Shown here: in pieces, positions 35,306-46,525 of the stretch
Layout: each line of letters opens with the position of its first letter
Numbering within the stretch: the first letter of the stretch is position 1
Position numbers and translations under genes: made by a program
Assembly (NCBI GenBank): GCA_933228675.1
Contig: OW121740.1
Location: 54,204,174 to 54,268,173 of the forward strand
Origin: Stomorhina lunata
Lineage: Eukaryota > Arthropoda > Insecta > Diptera > Rhiniidae
Length of the DNA stretch: 64,000 bases
Direction of reading: 5' to 3'
The notes under the pieces: generated by a model
What the model was told of the DNA's origin: nothing
Seen by the model: the letters and a program-made list of their open reading frames with translations, nothing else
Databases searched by the model: none

Positions 35306-38300
35306 GTAAGTATTAAAGTATTCAGTTAAAAAATTTTAATTTATTTAGATTAACTCAAATGTAGAAGATTTTGGCATAAGTTGTTAACAAGGCAAAGTCC
35401 AAAATCTGAGTTACCACACAAAAAAATGTATTTCGGTTCGTATTAAATCACAGATGGAAAGAAACATTCCTGTAGTATATCTTAGCTGAAGACTATATCC
35501 AGTCGGTTTGTTAAATACCGAGATATGGACATTAAAGCACGAACACTTTACAATCAAAATTTTGAAAATTCAGACTCAGTATTTTTTTAATGAGATATGA
35601 ACATTAGAGTGGTTCGAAAAAAAAGTTGAGTCAGTCACCCCCTAGGATTAAAGATAATGTAAAAATAGTTCTAAAAAAATTATTTATATTTTTTTACCAT
35701 GCCTACAAATACCGCCCTTTTTGTATTTTACTAACTGTGTCGCCATCTTTACAACATCTGTATCTTATAAACTGTAAGTCTGATTGTATCAGTATGTATG
35801 AGAGAATTGTTAAGGAGAACCCAAGCTTTCTTAATTTTGTATTTATAGTTACCCTGTGTTTACATAGGGTCAATCATTGGGCGTCAAAGTAGACTACTTC
35901 AGAAGTAAAAAAGATTTTGAACCGTGTAGCTCTTTCAATTATTGTCCAATATGAACGATTTTTTGCATTTTGGAATAAGCTTGAAGAAACAAAGAAAATA
36001 TATGCTTACTTTACCATAACAACTGTTATCGGTTTTAAGTTATTTCATTTTAAAAATCAAAAAAATAATTTTTCTCTTCAACTTTTTTTAGTTTTTGACC
36101 CATTGCGCATTCGATATTAAAACCATAATTTTTTAAGAAATACTGACATAAAGCCAACAGCTCAGAAAATAAAATAGTAAAAACGGTTTTTTAATATCTT
36201 AAACCGTTTAGTGTTGAGAAATTTCCAAAATCAAATATTTTTCGCCAATCGAAAAAAGTGAATTTTTTTCCACAAAAAGATGGTATCAATTTTTTACTTT
36301 TTACGAAGAAGTTTTTTATTGAAAGTTAATGTTTACATATTCGTAGAGAATGGAGTTCTAGGATGATTTGAAACCAAAACTTAAGTCAGTCTAACATTGT
36401 GTCTAATTTTTAAGAAAATTTTTGTGTTTTCGAGCATATAACAAAAAAGTCAAGCGGACTTTAAAAGAAATTGTGTCTAATTTTTAAGAAAATTTTTGTG
36501 TTTTCGAGCATATAACAAAAAAGTCAAGCGAACTTTAAAACTTTCTAAAATGTAGTTATATGGTCCCATACATTCTCTTAAGAATTCAAAAATAAAAAAT
36601 AGCGTAAATTCGCAAACGAATCCAGAAAATATGATTTTATAAAAAATGGCAAATTTCTATACACCCTAATTTAAATTGCAAAAAAATGCCAATTGAGTTG
36701 TCTTTTTTGAAATTTTTGAAATTTTTTTAGATTAACAATAAAATAAGCTTTATAAATGCAAAAACTTATTAATGTACCTTGTACAGTTTTTCAAAAATTT
36801 AAAGTCAAATTTCAAAAATGATTTTGTAAAAAATACATTTTTTAGTTTTTTTGGTGATTCTGGTCCATAAATTTAAAAATTCGAACATATTAGACAATAA
36901 TTGAAAGAGCTACACGGTCCAAAAGCTTTTTTACTTCTGAGGTGGTCTAATGTGTAAACATAAATCCAAAATTTAGAAAGCTTGGGTCCTCCTTAACAAT
37001 TGTCTCATACATATTGATGCAATCAGACTTACAGTTTAGAATAGAGATAGGCACATTTACATACAAATTTTGAGTCTGTATGTGTGAGAAAAATTTTGTA
37101 ACCTCACTCACCCACAATGCATATGCCAGGTTTAGAATATACAGACTTATTACCACTTTTTTTGTTTCAAACCACTGTGCAACCGCTCTAACTGTGTAAT
37201 CAAATTTGTTTGCTAAGAAATGCTCATGTCTCGGTAATTTATACAAAAGAAATTTACGTGAGACATTTTTTCAAAAACTTTAGATGTGAAATCTAAAACT
37301 AATAGATATTAGGCCAAGACACCACGAAATTCGTGTCAATTGGTGCCACAAGACTTCTTCTACGAGGATGTCTATATGCGAGTGTTGATTTTCGGAATTT
37401 TACCATGTACAAAATCAGGTATAAGGTATATATCCACTACAGATCGATATTACTTGATTCAAAATTGGTACATTCGACAAATTCGTTCATGATGACGCCA
37501 CAATCGTTTTTCTAATTTGGTATCCATCTGCGAAAGGTGAATTGAAGCAGCTTACGATTGAAGGTTCTAAGCGGAAGTCTGCAGAACGAAAATACTATAT
37601 TTCCAACAGGGATCTCCCCCTTGGAATAAGGAATAATAAATTCTACGAAACTTCTCAGCAATTCGCTAAAAATGGTGCCATAACATTACAACAGCTTTCG
37701 AGCCCTTCTTCCGAACAAAGAAATGGCGCAGTTTAATGTGGAAATGTGAAAGGCGGAGGTATCTAATTTTGAAGTAGTTTTTTTCTTTTCAGAGAAGAGA
37801 ATTTCTTTAGCTCAAGGAGTACTGAAGTGGCGTCACAAATTTCGAACGAATGTTTACCCGGAATTACTCTTTACAAAGAACTGCGGAGTCTATGTGATGG
37901 ATTGCTAAAAAAAATTGAATTTATGCATTTGACACCACAAACATTTCATTTCCTCCAATTCCTTTACGGCATGCATTTTCAAATTACTAACACCTGGGAT
38001 CTTATCCATGTCTTACAAAAATCATGACATAAAACATTCCCTAAACACTTACGCATTACTCCGGGATTTCAAGGAAATCATATCCATATCAAAACAAATG
38101 TTACTAACAAAAAACGCTTCCTGCATTTCAAGCTCTTGAGAAAATCCTACCTTTCAAAACTAACACAATCTAGATTTAAAGACTTCTTTCCTTACTAAAT
38201 CATTTACATACATACTTCTCTCCCTCCAAATTCCCCAAAACAAAATTTATATCTCTATACCTTTTATGTCTATTTTCATGATATACCCGATAATTTTGTC

Positions 38301-39287
38301 CTACAATAGCGTGGTAGAACGCGAATTAAATGTTCCTTTGCCTTTATCGAAAATAATAAAAAAATGGAATAATCTTTTGCAGGAATACAAGGTCAGTATT
38401 TAAGAAAATCTTTCAATATTTTCCAAGAAAAACTTATTTATTAAAATCTTTCCCCTAAGGCCATCAAAATGTCCGAAGAACCCAAACGCCGCGAATGGCC
38501 CTTTTTCACCTTGATGGATGTCTATTTTAGCGATCAAGTCAACGATCCTTCCTTGCGTCTTTTCTCCTCCACCAAAACTCTGACAGAGAGCATTGACGAT
38601 AGCGTCTTTGATGATGATCCAATTATTGCCTCGGCCATAGCTGCTGCTACTTCGGGGGCCTTTATGAATATCGATGAATTGGTGAGGCGTCAAAAGGAGA
38701 GAGCCGCCAATGAAAAGAAATTCACCATGAGTGATTACAAATACGATATGAAACCCATATTGGCCAATAACAAATTGAATAGCAATGAGGCTATAAAGCT
38801 TTCGAAGAGCGTCGATGACTTGAGCATGCAACAGTATAAAATCAAGGATGAGCTTTTGAGGCAACATGAGAAAGAGCAGCAGGATAATTTGGCTAAATTG
38901 AAACAGCAGGCCAGGCAACATCATCAACAACAACAGCAGCAGGCTGCTGCCATAGCAGCTGCCCAACAACAGCAGCAACAACGTTTTCTACAAGCTCAGG
39001 CTCAAGCTGTCCAGCAACAGCAACAGGCTGCCCAGCAGCAACATGCTCATGCACATTTGGTGCCTCAGGCTGCCGGCACACCACCGCCTCCAGCTAGTTT
39101 ACATGCAGCACTTCAACAGCAACAAACTTTGCTTCATCATCATCAACAACAGCAACAGGCTGCTCAGCAACAGCAGCAACAACAACGTCAACAGCAATTG
39201 CAACAAGAACAGGAGCGTCGTCGTGAATTACAAATGCATCATTCACCGCCCCACCTTACACCACAAACCTCACCCTCTGCGGCCCAA

Positions 39288-39319
<32 letters not shown>

Positions 39320-42300
39320 ACTTCATCATCCTCAACAATCACCAACAACTCCAACACCCACTACCACAGCTCAACAGATTCACTTACAAACGGCTCAACA
39401 CCAGGCGGCTCAACAGCAATTGCAGCAACAACAGAAACATTCCCAGCAACCCTTTACCGATCCCAATACCATCGATCAGTACCTGCTCTCATGGAATAAT
39501 TTCCATGGTAATATGTGTCGTGGCTTTCACACTTTGCAAAAGGATGAGAAAATGGTGGATGTTACTATAGCAGCGGGTGGAAAGATTTTCAAGGCCCACA
39601 AATTGGTATAATTTCAAGAATTTGTTAACTTACCTTCAAATACTTATTTATTCCCTTTAAATGTCCAGGTTTTATCCGTTTGCAGTCCCTATTTCCAGCA
39701 AATCTTTTTGGAAAATCCCTCTAGCCATCCGATTTTGTTAATGGCCGATGTTGAGGCCAGTCATATGGCTGGTTTGCTAGATTTCATGTACAGTGGCCAG
39801 GTAATTTGAATTACTTAGATGTTGAAAGTTTCAGGGGCTTAATTTGTTCCTTTTTCTTTTTGTTTTAGGTTAATGTCAAGTATGAGGACTTACCAGTTTT
39901 CCTTAAGGTAGCTGAGACCATGAAGATTAAGGGCTTGCACACAGAGGTAAGTTAGGAATCTTCTTCTTTTATCCTTGACTATCAGTGGGGCGTAGTCCCT
40001 CAATTGGTTTCACTCATCAAAATGTTAATGCATAGATTAGGCACCTCCAAAATCCTTGTGCCAACTGCCGTAGCAAGGGGATTTCTCGCATGATTTCCTC
40101 TTGGAGTAGTATAGTCTGTAAAGTTATTTCTTTCCATGCTTAAAACATCGTAAATGCTAAGTCGATAGGTAATGAGTCCAAAGATACGATCCACGTTTGT
40201 GCAGCGAGCCGCTCAATCCGGCTTGCAGCCGCAACTAATATGTTGAATAGATGCTGCAATTTCGTACTTTATCAAGTACAATTATCTTAGACCCTTAGAC
40301 CAAATACGTTGGAATGGCTCTAAGATAACTCACTCTCAAATTAGCCCTGACCTAGAATCCCACACGGGTTGCTTACCGCACTAGGTTGTTCAGGTTACTA
40401 GGATGTACCACGAGGAGGTTAGAATAGGAATTGGATACAGTTCTTACCCATTAGCTGGAGACGCAAGGCAATAGTTGCACCCCATTATATCCCAAAGGAA
40501 TATTAAATGATAAATAAAATTCGATCGGTTTCTCTGATCTTAATCTGTGTTCCCGCATACAATTTGGATGCAAAGGTTTTGTAGTAGCCGATTTTTGTAG
40601 CACCTTATCAGCAACCAATTCGTTAGGGTTTTATTGAAACCTAATCATGACAAAACTCATCAGACTTTGTGAACCTTAGGGCCCCAGTCATATTCAAAGA
40701 TTGTAATGGTATTGGTTTTCTCAGATTTCAGCAAAATCGTATGTTTCCTTAACTCCTTTTGTTCGTGAAATCCTGAACATCGCCAAAGTCAATGTAAATT
40801 TCAATCATCCAAATAGAAGATCTAAAGCAATGTTTGTAAGCCACAATTTAAGGAGTTATCAGCAACCAAAACTTATAGAATTTCTGAAACTTAAATTCCA
40901 AATCTTACTCTAAGAACCATACAAAAATTATATTTGTTTTCTTGGGATTAGGCAAAATAATTGATAAATCTTAAGTTTCCTTCGACTCTTTTTGTTTTGA
41001 AGAAACCGGAGTAGATGAAGAGCCCTAATGTGAATGAGAAGTGCCTTCCTTCTCAACGTTATGACAACTTCTGCAGTAGTCATTGCTTTGAAGATTAAGT
41101 CTTCTTGCCTGTAATCCTATTAAACAGTGTCCTGTGAGTACTGATGTTAGGGTGCGGAAAATATGACGCGGAAAGGTGAACAAGGTTGAAAAACGCTTAC
41201 TGTCGTAAGTTAGTCAGGTTCGTCTAGAGACTGAGCAGATCGTTTCTCTGGACGAGTTGGTCTGCCCGGCATTTACTGATAAGAAGGGATGTCGTATAGA
41301 CCGATGATAAAAAGTGAATGGCGGCATGACTATCCGTAAAAAACGAATATCGCTGTAATATATTCGGTGGTACATAAGCCATTTGCTCGTCCTATATATA
41401 GTTCAGATTTCTGCCTGAGTTTATAGTTTATAGTTCAGATTTCTGTCCGAGTTTTCTTTCCCAATAGTGCGATAAAGAAGCAACCACCTACTCCAATTTT
41501 CGATTTAGATCAATCCATATAAGTCTCCAGGATCCCATTTAGGAATTGATTTGAGCTCCAGAGAAATACACAGAGAAGGAGCGATCACTCACAAGTTTGT
41601 CCAAAATGTTGAAGTGGTCTATAGATGAAGTAGACCACTCTTCAGTAGTTCTTAACCTAATTGCTGAATTAAGAGCTACGAATTAAGTCTTTAGATCAGT
41701 CGGAAGCCAGTTTTCCATACCGAAGAATGATTTTGTAGGCATAGTCCAAAAGATCTTCGCTGATTAGCCTTGCTTAGAGCAGGCTACAAGACAAGAGCAC
41801 CATGCAACCATTTCAAAAAAGCCAGGCAGTGTTTGAAGGGGAATGGCCAAAAGGATGACATCGAAACATGATTTCGTTAAAACCCATGCATCTTACGCGA
41901 AGAACCATTAGAAATTCCTTTCGTTATCTTATTAGTTTTCTCATATTTCAAGATTCGTGGAATCTTGAACATCCCTGACGTCTTGCATTGGCTTGGTTTT
42001 TATCTAGTTCGAGAAAATATTTGATCACTGTTTCTTAAATTTTTCTTGGAAAGCCAATGCAAAGTTAGCTTACTATAATACAGCTTAATACGAAGAAACT
42101 GTTTCATCGTTTTAGTTTAGGAACCCAAAGCAAAGTTCGTAGGCCAAGCAATCCTTTTAGAAGGACCGTATAGGGAACTGAAGAGGAAGTTTGCAAACCT
42201 TATTTTAATTATTTACTTCTTAACGAAGCAATAATCCACAAATTCCACCTATAGGTAGAATCAGATGAAAATTTGGTAGAAGAATAATTTTCTATTCTAC

Positions 42301-44654
42301 TTTTGGAATCCGATGAAATCTAAAACTTTTAATTATTCTTCTTCTGTTATCCTTGACTCCCAGTGAAGCCTAGGGCCTCAACCATCCTTTTCTATCGAAC
42401 TCTATCGGGAGATGTTAGGCATACGTCATTACATGAATAGTTTTCTGCTTGCAACTCTGCATCAATTGATCTTCTCCACGTTCTAGCAGGTGCACCAACG
42501 CAATGACCGCTTTCCTGTGGATTCCAACGAAGCGCTTGTCGAGCAATGTTAGTATTTGCCCTTTGAAGTGAGTGACCTATCCACCGCCATTTCCGTTTGC
42601 ATACCTCCATAGAAGCAGGGATTTGGTTTGTCGCGTTAAGTAGATCTTCATTTCTTATGCGATTCGCAAGTATTTGCTTGCAAAGGTTTGTAGGCGCTTA
42701 TCGATGGTATTTGTGCATCTGCAAATTTTGCAACCGTAATACAAGATGGCCTTGACAGTCGAGTTGAATATTCGAAACATAGTTGTTTTTGATATTTGCC
42801 GAAATTTCCAAATAACTCGGAGAATGCCAAATGCAGATCTTGCTTTATTAAAACGCGATTCAATATTCTCGTCAGCGCCATCTTTTGTAGATACTAAACT
42901 ATCAAGATAATCCACATTCATGTGTGTCGACGGGTTTGCGCCATAGTCTACAGATATAGTCTGTGCCTTAGAAATATTGATTTCCACCCTAGCAGCCCGA
43001 GATTCAATAGTGATAGCGTTAGTGTTTTCTCGAAGGTGACCTGAGCTTTGACTTAGAAAAAATACATTATTAGCGTATTTCAAGTCCTCGAGTTGTTTAA
43101 AGAGTGTAAATTGGATCTACATCCTTGTCTTACTCCAGTAATAATATTCTCTATAGATAGCTCCTACTGACACTATTGAAGAAGGTTTTTATAAAGTCGA
43201 TAAACGCTAGGTAAGTTTGGGTGCGGAAATCATTACATTGCTCTAGTACTATTCTTACAGTGTTGATTAGGTCAACACAAGTTCGATTTTCTATGAACCC
43301 AAATTGATTTCCGCGGAGTAGAGCGGAAACTGCATCTAATATTCTCTTCAACATAACTTGACTTAGTATTTTGCTCGGTATTGGAAGAAGTGTAATACCC
43401 CTGTAGTTACTGCCGTCTTTGTAGTCACCCTTTTTTGGTATTTTGACTAGAATACCTTCATTCCAGAAGGTTAACAGAGCTCCTTCTTCCCATATTTTAC
43501 GCACAAATGGGTGCCACAGTCACGCCGATTCTTCAACACCACACAAAAGCATCTTCACTGAGATATTGTCATTACCCGGGGCCTTGTTGCGCTTAAGGCT
43601 TTTAATGGCATTCTTCACTTCTTTTTGTTGTAGATTGTCTGAAATTCCATTGAATATACTTTCATAGTTGGTTTCATTATGCACTTCCGTCAGTGGTTGT
43701 AATCCAATAGGATTGTTTAATGTTGACTTAAAGTGTTCCATCCAGCGTATTAATTTTTTCTTCCGGGGTTGAGAGAAGTGTACTTCTACTACTCAAGATG
43801 TAACTGTTGGGGTAGGTAGGTTTGACACACTAGTTTGCCTTGTGTTGCAAACTTAATGAAATCTGATAAAAACTGAAGCTTTTGATTAGTGATGTCGGAA
43901 CTTACGTGGGGCTTAGATATAATTTCGATTTATGTTAGTTAAATATATTTTATCATATCACAATATTTCTAACAAATACCTCTGTATTCTCTCATTGCTA
44001 CAGAAAAACATGGATGACGACAACAAGGATAGCGGCTCTTCACCCGAACACGATTCCACCGAATGTCACTTTGAGCGCGGCACCCACAGTGTCAACATCA
44101 CCGGACAAGGTTACGATCCCCGGAAATCTCTACACGAAGCACACCCCATGAATGGACCAACTTCAAATGGCGCCGGCAACCTCTCAGCAACTCCTTTACC
44201 CGTACAGGCCTACACCTCATTCCGTGATCACATCAAATCGAAAGCCTCTTTAGCCGAGACCTTCATGAAAAATCTCAGTCGTAACAACAACAATTGCAGC
44301 AACAAAAACTTTAATCATCTAACCCACAGCAACAACATCGGAGAAGTACTCAACAAGGAAAGTTTTAATCTGATACAGGCGAATAGCAAGAAACTAATGG
44401 ATACGGCACGAAAACAACACAAATATTTGGCTAAACGTAAGATCTTAATGCACTACAGTGATGAGCTGAATGAGAAGAGGCATAAGGAATTGGAGCGCTT
44501 TGAGAAACGGATGGAACATGATGCCAACAATAATAACCAGGAAATGAATGTAACGGAAACAGTGCCACAACCACCACAAACTCACACCAATTTCAAGATA
44601 CGTCTAATGGAGAATCATTTGAAGGCCAATCAAGAGCATGAACAGCAGAAATTG

Positions 44655-44689
<35 letters not shown>

Positions 44690-45437
44690 TCAGCAGTCTT
44701 CAGTTAACAGCAACACTCAACAACACAAAGAAGGCGAGCAGGAGGAAGAAGCTTTAAATTTAGTGCAAAATAATGCTCATGATTATCACAAGAGCGAAAC
44801 AAGTTCTCTAAGGGAATCCAGTGATAATTTGGAAATTGTAGAAAATGAACAAACCGATATGGATCAAACTTCGGAATCCGATGCAGCCAGCACAAATAAT
44901 GGTTCCCAACAGAGAGATGAGGATGATATCAATAATAATACACCCAAACTGGAAATCATGGAAATAGATGACAATAATAATACAAATATGAAAAATTTGG
45001 CCTTGATCAATGCAATTAACAAGAAACATGATTATCTGACGCATACAGCTACGCCCACTGCCACACCCACTACCAATCAAGAAGAACCGGAACCACAAGC
45101 AAATATGGAACATTCAAGCATGGAACATGATAATGCACAAGCAACACAACAACACCATCCACACCACCAACATCATCCTCATCAACACACACATCTTCAT
45201 CAGCATCATCATCATTTAGGAGAGAGTGGAGAGGAGGATAACAACAATAATACCAACAAAAATGACAGCAATAACAACAATCATTTACAATTGGACTTGA
45301 GTACGGTGAAGAGCATAGCCACAGCTGAGATCTTATGCGGCCTCAAGAGTAAAGTTTTCAAAATGGAGGCAATCGAAAGGGAGACCGCAAACGAGACACA
45401 GTGTCACAATCTCAGTGAGATCAAGCAGGCGGAATGA
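35212..45437 (+). CDS. Myb/SANT-like plus BTB/POZ protein gene, six exons, 5' partial
   Basis: A probable nuclear DNA-binding regulator. Joined exons (35212-35305, 38310-38391, 38460-39605, 39669-39800, 39869-39946, 44004-45437) keep one frame for about 987 codons. Residues 1-75 look like a Myb/SANT-like (trihelix) domain: IRLRAELSPLFTGKRNASKY, KIIKKWNNLLQEYK, then EWPFF, a typical ending of insect members. A Gln-rich linker follows (about 212-385). Residues 397-510 are BTB: SWNNFHGNMCRGF, DVTIAAGGKIFKAHKL, LSVCSPYFQQIF, FMYSGQVNV, KVAETMKIKGLHTE. BTB domains mediate dimerisation. The tail (511-987) is Asn/Gln/Glu/His-rich with no zinc finger. All introns have GT-AG ends. The start codon lies upstream of what I could identify. 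I do not recognise the orthologue, so no symbol is given. Confidence 0.88.
35771..37045. mobile_element. intronic inverted-repeat element
   Basis: The left arm (about 35771-35955: ACTGTAAGTCTGATTG, GAATTGTTAAGGAG, CCCAAGCTTTCT, ACCGTGTAGCTCTTTCAAT) is matched in reverse at about 36885-37045. The spacer is about 0.9 kb with no transposase. It lies in the 3.0 kb intron of the BTB gene and is probably a non-autonomous foldback-type insertion. Short ORFs in it are incidental. Confidence 0.72.
36396..36543. repeat. 74-bp perfect tandem duplication
   Basis: ATTGTGTCTAATTTTTAAGA through AAAAAAGTCAAGCG.ACTTTA occurs at 36396 and 36470, differing by one visible base (GGACT versus GAACT). A recent local duplication inside the intronic inverted-repeat element. 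Confidence 0.92.
37330..38040. other. intronic segment with short open frames, unassigned
   Basis: Three short plus-strand frames (37333-37515, 37542-37736, 37827-38027) have more balanced codon use than the surroundings but match no family I recognise and are separated by stops. They may be the remains of an old element within the intron. No splice-supported exon was identified. Confidence 0.3.
38310..38391 (+). CDS. exon b: second half of Myb/SANT-like domain
   Basis: Follows CTACAATAG and precedes GTCAGT. After one base completing the shared Ala codon it reads VVERELNVPLPLSKII then KKWNNLLQEYK, with the conserved Trp and basic helix of this domain class. It ends in phase 0, and the 68-bp intron after it is of typical fly size. 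Confidence 0.87.
38460..39605 (+). CDS. exon c: domain end, Gln-rich linker, BTB start
   Basis: Acceptor CCCCTAAG; donor TTG/GTATAA. It encodes AIK then MSEEPKRREWPFF, an acidic Ser-rich stretch (SIDDSVFDDD), a charged likely helical segment (KIKDELLRQHEKEQQDNLAK), about 175 residues of Gln, His and Ala runs, then the first 44 residues of the BTB domain. The Met at 38469 could serve as an alternative start in a transcript lacking exons a and b, but the frame stays open through the acceptor and the domain continues across it. CAA and CAG are interspersed, so expansion instability should be modest. Confidence 0.92.
39669..39800 (+). CDS. exon d: BTB domain middle
   Basis: Acceptor ATGTCCAG and donor GTAATT; 44 codons in phase 0: VLSVCSPYFQQIFLENP and LLMADVEASHMAGLLDFMYS. 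CSPYF and the F-M-Y-x-G motif are hallmarks of insect BTB proteins. Flanked by 63- and 68-bp introns. Confidence 0.95.
39869..39946 (+). CDS. exon e: BTB domain end
   Basis: Acceptor TTGTTTTAG and donor GTAAGT; 26 codons in phase 0: VNVKYEDLPVFLKVAETMKI then KGLHTE. The LPVFLK.AE...KGL pattern is the standard C-terminal end of this BTB class. A 4057-bp intron with LINE remains follows. Confidence 0.95.
39958..40000 (-). mobile_element. LINE family A 3'-end trace
   Basis: CTTCTTTTATCCTTGACTATC then AGTGGGGCGTAGTCCCTC resembles the family A 3' end (CTTCTTCTGTTATCCTTGAC). It sits just inside the 4.1 kb intron, next to the donor of exon e. What follows (40000-40900) is TE-like but unassigned. 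Confidence 0.45.
40950..41480 (-). pseudogene. LINE family C remnant: RNase H and C-terminal tail
   Basis: On the minus strand the frame near 41330-41220 reads TDSHAAIHFLSSVYTTSLLI, an RNase H-like TDS motif context. Lower coordinates (about 41160-41030) read LTGHCLIGLQARRLNLQ then NDYCRSCHNVEKEGTSH, the Cys-containing tail typical of RNase H-bearing non-LTR elements (I/R1-like groups). Stops and frameshifts separate the pieces. It is distinct from families A and B. The surrounding 40200-40950 and 41480-42330 probably include more of it but could not be aligned by eye. Confidence 0.55.
42338..43800 (-). mobile_element. LINE family A, intronic copy
   Basis: A minus-strand non-LTR retrotransposon fragment in the last intron of the BTB gene. 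The 3' end begins CTTCTTCTGTTATCCTTGAC. Pieces (minus): NNPIGLQPLTEVHNETNYES (43741-43520), NYRGITLLPIPSKILSQVML and FIDFIKTFF (43504-43151), AFGILRVIWKFRQ (43083-42655) and RKWRWIGHSLQRANTNIARQ (42610-42392). The RT active-site region is lost between 43150 and 43085. Frameshifts and deletions make it dead. RTE-like by the C-terminal RKWRWIGH...NP.G pattern, tentatively. Confidence 0.85.
44004..45437 (+). CDS. exon f: long acidic, Asn/Gln/His-rich C terminus
   Basis: Acceptor CATTGCTACAG; the frame KNMDDDNKDSGSSPEHDS runs 477 codons to TGA. It continues the BTB exon in phase 0. It holds a basic helical patch (KKLMDTARKQHKYLAKRKIL), a Gln run, acidic stretches, a His-rich segment and a conserved-looking end (LQLDLSTVKSIATAEIL, CGLKSKVFKMEAIERE). 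No C2H2 zinc finger or pipsqueak motif is visible. QLDLS resembles a CtBP-binding PxDLS motif but lacks the Pro, so this is weak. Alternative 3' exons, common for fly BTB genes, cannot be excluded. Confidence 0.9.
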
Positions 45438-46440
45438 TATTATGAGTAAAAATGAGAGTAAAATTAGTAGTAAACACTTTTTTTAATTGTTTATTTTGTG
45501 CATTTGTTTTTTCTTTATTATTATTATTATTATTTTATCAATAATTAAATAATAGTTATTTATTTTTATATATATACAAAACAACAAAAACAAGAATCCC
45601 CTAGTTTTAGATTAAACATAAAATACGCCTTAAGTTAACAAGGAAAAACCTTCAACAAAAATCAAATTTTGAACAAAACAAACATGATCTTTTATTTTAA
45701 AATAAAACAAAAAATTCCTCTTAATTAAGCAAAATTAAAAAAAATATCACTTTTCTATTGAAAAACAATCATTTAAATCATTTACATACGTACATACACA
45801 CATACATACACATATGCTGCATTATCAACTTGCCAGCTTAGAATCCTCAAATTACACAACGAAATCTAAAAATTCTTCAAAATCCTTTCCTCTTCCTTTG
45901 GCTGGTAAATATTTGAATTAACAGAAAATTTCATTATTTTTTTTTTCTCTCTATTTGAAAACTTTTTATCATTATTATTATGTATTTTTATTATTCATTA
46001 ATAAAAGTTATTTTTAATCTTATTTATTATTATTTTAGTTATTAGTTAAAAAAAAACACATTCATTTTCATTTTTAACAAAAAAAAATTTTGAACAAAAT
46101 TTTTTTTTTACAATTATTTTAATACTTATTTTATAAATTGGTTTTAATTTTAACAAAAAAAAAATCACTCATGCAATCAATTATTTTATTTTTTTGAAAA
46201 AAATCTTTATTTTTTTTGGATATTGTAAAAAATACTTTCTATTTTTATTTAAAAGAAATTTTTATCAATTGTTTTATTTTTCTTATTGATTTACGAAACA
46301 TTGTTGTTTTTTTTTTAAATAAAAATAAAGACAAATTTTAAGTTAATTTTGATAATAAAAAAGTCGAAAGTTGTTTTATTTTAATTTTAGAATTTGGAAA
46401 GCAAATATTTTTCTTTAAGTGCTTAAATTTATCGTGGGTA
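45438..46440 (+). other. 3' UTR and downstream of the BTB gene
   Basis: Extremely A/T-rich with candidate poly(A) signals AATAAA at 45701-45706 and 46000-46005 and others near 46317. No coding potential. The transcript end is unknown; 45701 or 46000 are the most plausible signals. Confidence 0.5.
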
Positions 46441-46525
46441 TCTCTGTGGAATCGGGTAATTAATACCTGCTAGATAAAATGATGACTACTTTTTCGTGAC
46501 AATGATTTTTACTCAAGGTAAGCTT
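46441..46525. repeat. unoccupied paralogue of the foldback insertion site
   Basis: CGGGTAATTAATACCTGCTA then GATAAAATGATGACTAC, CGTGACAATGATTTTTACTC and AAGGTAAGCTT match the two flanks of the foldback element (CGGGTAATAATTACCTACTA left of it, TAGAAAAAATGACTACTCC and GTGACAACGATTTTTACTC right of it). The element is absent here. This is a second copy of an older dispersed repeat. Confidence 0.78.

Noticed and set aside
38469..38471. ATG at 38469 as the start of the BTB protein
   Set aside because: The frame is open back to a good splice acceptor and two upstream exons complete a domain in phase; kept only as an alternative start.
38400..39084. Minus-strand ORFs rich in Leu (38400-38981) and Val/Ala (38893-39084)
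   Set aside because: Antisense to the BTB exon; composition reflects the CAG/CAA repeats of the coding strand.
39043..39570. Plus-strand 175-codon Asn/Ser-rich ORF
   Set aside because: Out-of-frame reading of the Gln-rich exon.
44704..45113. Minus-strand ORFs opposite exon f
   Set aside because: Shadows of the coding exon.
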